This document shows, piece after piece, positions 25,137 to 28,054 of a DNA stretch of 28,054 nucleotides. Source of the DNA: a virus; the IMG/VR virus record IMGVR_UViG_3300050821_004203, positions 1 to 28,054 of that record; one strand, written 5' to 3'. Below the pieces are notes generated by a model. It ran no database searches, had not been told where the DNA came from, and saw only the letters and a program-made list of their open reading frames with translations. Position numbers and translations under genes: made by a program. The stretch's first letter is position 1. Each line of letters starts with the position of its first letter.

Positions 25137-25645
25137 AGAATCTCAAAACGTTTGGAGTTATCGCAGTATTTCTTGTTGTGGTACTGGGAAGTATGTCACT
25201 ACTGCTTTCTGCGCCACACGCCTTTGCCGTAGGGCCCAATATCACCAGCTATTTCATCACAGCGCCCAGCGGCAGTGACCCGTGTCAAAATCCCTCTGTA
25301 GCAAAGGCTAGCGCCTCTGTGGCCATAACTTCGGCTACTACCACTGCCCTGGTCACTCCGACCACGGGAAACTTTATTTCTCTGTGTAAATTTCAGTTTA
25401 CCGTAGTGGGGACTAACCCTACAGTGCAGTTTGAGTATGGCACGGTAACTAGCACCGCCTGTGATACCGGGGCTACGGCTCTTACGGGGGCTATGGCGAT
25501 TCCTACTACTACTATTTTTGTCGGAGTTAGTTCCGACGGTCTGATGCTAAGAACTCCGGTGGTTAGTCAGGAACTCTGCCTTGTGACTGGTGGAACCATC
25601 ACCGGTGTTGAGGGATATATTACATATGTTTCTCAACCGTACTAG
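25133..25645 (+). CDS. secreted / surface protein, 170 residues
   Basis: ATG 25133 behind CAAGGAGGCAGC, ATGA overlap. The N-terminus MKNLKTFGVIAVFLVVVLGS leads to a hydrophobic stretch ending SAPHAFAVGP, a signal peptide or anchor with probable cleavage after AFA. The mature part is Thr/Val/Ser-rich beta protein with five Cys (SDPCQNP, SLCKFQF, TACDTG, ELCLVTG). A virion or cell-surface role is likely from context. A Sec signal is unusual for a head-region gene. Confidence 0.75.
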   Translation: MKNLKTFGVIAVFLVVVLGSMSLLLSAPHAFAVGPNITSYFITAPSGSDPCQNPSVAKASASVAITSATTTALVTPTTGNFISLCKFQFTVVGTNPTVQFEYGTVTSTACDTGATALTGAMAIPTTTIFVGVSSDGLMLRTPVVSQELCLVTGGTITGVEGYITYVSQPY

Positions 25646-25683
25646 CGAGTAAGCCTTCGGGCGGAAAGTGGGGTGATCCCATC

Positions 25684-28054
25684 TTGAGAATTAAGTGGCT
25701 AATAGCCGTCTTTCTTCTGTCGACGGTTTCAGCCTTCAGTCAATCACCTAGTGGTGGGGTAGTTCAAAACTCCTCTGGGACTTTGACGGCCAGCGGGGGG
25801 ACTGCGGCAACGTGCTATCCAGTCAACTCAGCCGGGGTTGGGAAATGTCTTGTAGTTGTCAACTCAAACGGGGCTTATGGGGCAACTTTTGAGGAAGTTC
25901 CTTCTGGTTCTCCCACAGGGGTGAGTGTTGTAATCTATGGGTGTATGAGGGGTGGTACGTGTAGTGCAGCAGTAGATACGAACAGTTCCACCTCAGCGGC
26001 ATTACGCCCAGTAACTTTTACGACACCCTACGATGTCTTTGTGATCGTAGCTACCACACTCTCTGGTGGAACTAATCCCACGGTTCTAATAAATCTGAAG
26101 GCAAGCACCGCTAACAACCACACCGGCGGTGGGAGTTTTACTGCCGCCGGTGACTTATCAGGCACATCGAGTACTCAGGAAGTTGTAGGTATTCTCAATA
26201 ATTCCCTGCCAGCTCTGTCTACGGGATATCTGAATTGGACGGGGTCGGCTTGGGCTTTCAGTGCCGCTGGGGCAGTTTCGTCTGTTTCAAATAGCGATGG
26301 GACGTTAACGATTTCTCCCACTACCGGGGTAATTGTTGCGTCCCTCGCTCTCAGTCATGCAAACACCTGGGTGGGAACTCAGACTTTTACTGCCCCCGTA
26401 CTCGGTACCCCCGCATCAGGTACTTTGACAAATACTACGGGCTACCCGTGGTCTTCCTTAGTCTCGGGTTCTACAAATCTAAATATAAGCCCAGGAGGCA
26501 CTACTACTCTAAGTACAACCACCGCCGCTACAAATTTCTTCTCTTTGGCGAACACAACCGCCGCCACTTCCAGTACTTCCCAATCCAGCCCAACCTCTAC
26601 ACTGTGCGGAGCAGAATGGGTCACAGGACCAGCCTCAGGCGTGGGCTGCCTGTCGTTGCAGTTTGTCCCTAATAATGGCTTGAATGCGGGCGGGACCTTT
26701 GCGTTTACGCACACGGGAACGGGAACTGGAGCCTACGGTACGACGTTTCCCGGCTCGGTAGCGGCAGGCAGTACAAACGGAGGCATCTCCAGCCCCGAGG
26801 GTACGGGCGCGAGCGCGGGAACGCCGGCATCCGGCACCGATATTATGTGGGCAGACTCAACCGCCCATCGCTGGAAAGTGAACACCAATAATGCCGGAGC
26901 CACGACCTTAGCGGTCTTTACGGATAACTTGAGTGTCTTTGCCAGCGGCGGAACGATTAACCCGAGTGCGATCTCTTGCGGGGTGCTGAATACGACCGCT
27001 TGCGTCATCACAGGTTATGGTTCAACCAGCGGCACGGCCACGCTAACATGGCCCGCAGTAGCGGGCACGACTTCAAACCCTATCGTAGTGAGCAATGAAC
27101 TTGGCGTAGGGTCTAACGCTCCCACGCCGACCCTAGGCACAGCAGGCGGGCAAATCGCCGTATGCGGTTCTGCATTTACGGGGATCGCCAGCGACGGCGG
27201 CTGGTATTGCAATTCCAGCAACTTTGTGGACTTGATGAGCGGGACTACCGACTTGGGCTCTGCCATCGGGGAAACTTCCATCATCGCGGTGAATGTCATC
27301 CCTAAGGCCATTGGCACGAATCCCGGCGTTACAAATTCGTCGATCACGGACAACGGCACGGTCGTAAGTTCAACGGAACCATTCGCCTCCGCTGCCCATG
27401 AAGGCGCCGCCACCAATGCGGCGGTAACCGTGCAATCGGGGCAGGATGCTACTACGACTGGCGCAACGGCCGCATTGACAGTGCGGGGCGAGAATGTTAC
27501 TGGCGGGTCTACGGCCTCCATCTCAGGCGGAGCGGTAACGGTGAATGGTGGCGATAATGCAAGCAGCGGAGCCACGGAAACAGGAGGCGCTCTCACTCTG
27601 CGCGGCGGGGACACAACGAATGCAAGTGCAGCCGTACAGACCACAGGTGCGGTGACCATTCGCGGGGGCAATAACACTTCGACCGGAGCTTCGACACTAG
27701 GCACCGTGACGATCATGGGGGGAACGCAATCGGGCGCGGCGACGAATGGTTCCGCCGCCGATGTGATCATCGCAGGTGGTCTGGGGACGGGTACGGCAAC
27801 TCCCGCGCATGTCTGGATTAAATCTCCAGGCTTAGGTCTGACAAGTGGTACGGCAGCTCAAACGCAGGTCACGCGCCGAGTCACACATGTCAAAGCCGGG
27901 AGCACGACCAGCGCAACGCCAACGACGATGTTCAATGTTACCTCCGCCACGAATACGGCATGGGGTCTGGAGATTCTTGTTCACGTCGATCTGATCTCTT
28001 CGACGCCGAACGTCTGCGGCACAACCGAGAGAATTTCGCTGACGGGGACTAACA
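25684..28054 (+). CDS. fibre-like Thr/Ser/Gly-rich repeat protein (partial, runs off window)
   Basis: An uninterrupted frame of at least 790 codons from TTG 25684 (GTGGGGTGAT site) to the window end. The N-terminus MRIKWLIAVFLLSTVSAFSQ is a Sec signal peptide. The rest is low-complexity beta protein. Residues coded at ~27475-27790 contain five repeats of about 19-20 residues with the core T-V/L/I-R/N/M-G-G-D/N, a beta-solenoid pattern. This is followed by a segment (KSPGLGLTSGTA then TRRVTHVKAGSTTSA) like the start of a fibre end domain. Codon usage becomes ACG/GGC/GCG rich after about 26690, so it may be chimeric. Confidence 0.85.
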   Translation, partial: MRIKWLIAVFLLSTVSAFSQSPSGGVVQNSSGTLTASGGTAATCYPVNSAGVGKCLVVVNSNGAYGATFEEVPSGSPTGVSVVIYGCMRGGTCSAAVDTNSSTSAALRPVTFTTPYDVFVIVATTLSGGTNPTVLINLKASTANNHTGGGSFTAAGDLSGTSSTQEVVGILNNSLPALSTGYLNWTGSAWAFSAAGAVSSVSNSDGTLTISPTTGVIVASLALSHANTWVGTQTFTAPVLGTPASGTLTNTTGYPWSSLVSGSTNLNISPGGTTTLSTTTAATNFFSLANTTAATSSTSQSSPTSTLCGAEWVTGPASGVGCLSLQFVPNNGLNAGGTFAFTHTGTGTGAYGTTFPGSVAAGSTNGGISSPEGTGASAGTPASGTDIMWADSTAHRWKVNTNNAGATTLAVFTDNLSVFASGGTINPSAISCGVLNTTACVITGYGSTSGTATLTWPAVAGTTSNPIVVSNELGVGSNAPTPTLGTAGGQIAVCGSAFTGIASDGGWYCNSSNFVDLMSGTTDLGSAIGETSIIAVNVIPKAIGTNPGVTNSSITDNGTVVSSTEPFASAAHEGAATNAAVTVQSGQDATTTGATAALTVRGENVTGGSTASISGGAVTVNGGDNASSGATETGGALTLRGGDTTNASAAVQTTGAVTIRGGNNTSTGASTLGTVTIMGGTQSGAATNGSAADVIIAGGLGTGTATPAHVWIKSPGLGLTSGTAAQTQVTRRVTHVKAGSTTSATPTTMFNVTSATNTAWGLEILVHVDLISSTPNVCGTTERISLTGTN

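Noticed and set aside
27015-27770. 251-codon Pro/Val/Ala-rich minus-strand frame
   Set aside because: It is the antisense image of the Thr/Ser/Gly repeats of the fibre-like gene; the composition is a direct consequence of those codons.

Overview
The window is a stretch of a tailed double-stranded DNA bacteriophage (Caudoviricetes) genome, or of a prophage. The diagnostic genes run in canonical order on the plus strand: small terminase subunit, large terminase subunit, portal, MuF-type head protein, then fibre-like surface proteins. Shine-Dalgarno sites of the AGGAGG type and sigma70-like promoters show a bacterial host. The host cannot be named from the sequence. No integrase, lysogeny recombinase, DNA polymerase or lysis cassette is visible, so lifestyle is unresolved. 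Two small ribbon-helix-helix proteins with operator-like palindromes and a 3' half of a tRNA-Pro(GGG) hint at a temperate ancestry.

Positions 1-10564 are leftward (minus strand) and look like the early/accessory arm. They hold about 25 small genes in at least four operons, nearly all joined by ATGA, GTGA or TAATG stop-start overlaps. Recognisable products are an ATP-dependent DNA ligase, a DUF2786 protein, a DUF6011-like zinc protein, a DUF2493/SLOG-like nucleotide-binding protein and a 366-residue protein with zinc-ribbon and winged-helix-like segments next to a set of iteron-like repeats. Many of the others are small Cys-pair proteins. At the left edge is the start of an extreme (Cys-Ser-X)n repeat protein. 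Four of these operons start from near-identical promoters (CCCCTTGACA, 17-18 bp, TAnnnT). Seven leaders, including one inside an operon, carry a short hairpin whose stem varies but whose loop is constant ([A/U]CUCAAG), placed just upstream of the ribosome binding site.

Positions 10565-13250 are a regulatory centre. The 502-bp gap 10565-11066 has four copies of a 12-bp motif arranged as two 25-bp-spaced pairs in inverted orientation. A leaderless ribbon-helix-helix gene (11067) is followed by a gene region carrying eight GCTCAAGC octamers. Three small minus-strand genes then face the 422-bp divergent region 12829-13250, which holds TTCGC/GCGAA repeats and palindromes. A second leaderless ribbon-helix-helix gene (13251) leads into an endonuclease VII-like HNH gene.

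Positions 13385-19425 are rightward small genes. Between 15.8 and 18.2 kb lies an unusual cluster of very small secreted or membrane proteins whose translation-start and stop segments have been copied several times (25-, 39- and 36-bp exact repeats). It also contains a tyrosine/dual-specificity phosphatase. A Cys/Trp-rich gene is nested out of frame inside a larger secreted-protein gene at 18739-18900.

Positions 19567-28054 are the virion packaging and head module: TerS, TerL, a LuxR-type HTH protein, a small lipoprotein, a remnant resembling a GIY-YIG/NUMOD3 homing endonuclease, a portal fused to an inorganic-pyrophosphatase-like domain, a MuF protein, a signal-peptide-bearing protein and a Thr/Ser/Gly-rich beta-repeat fibre-like protein that runs off the right edge.
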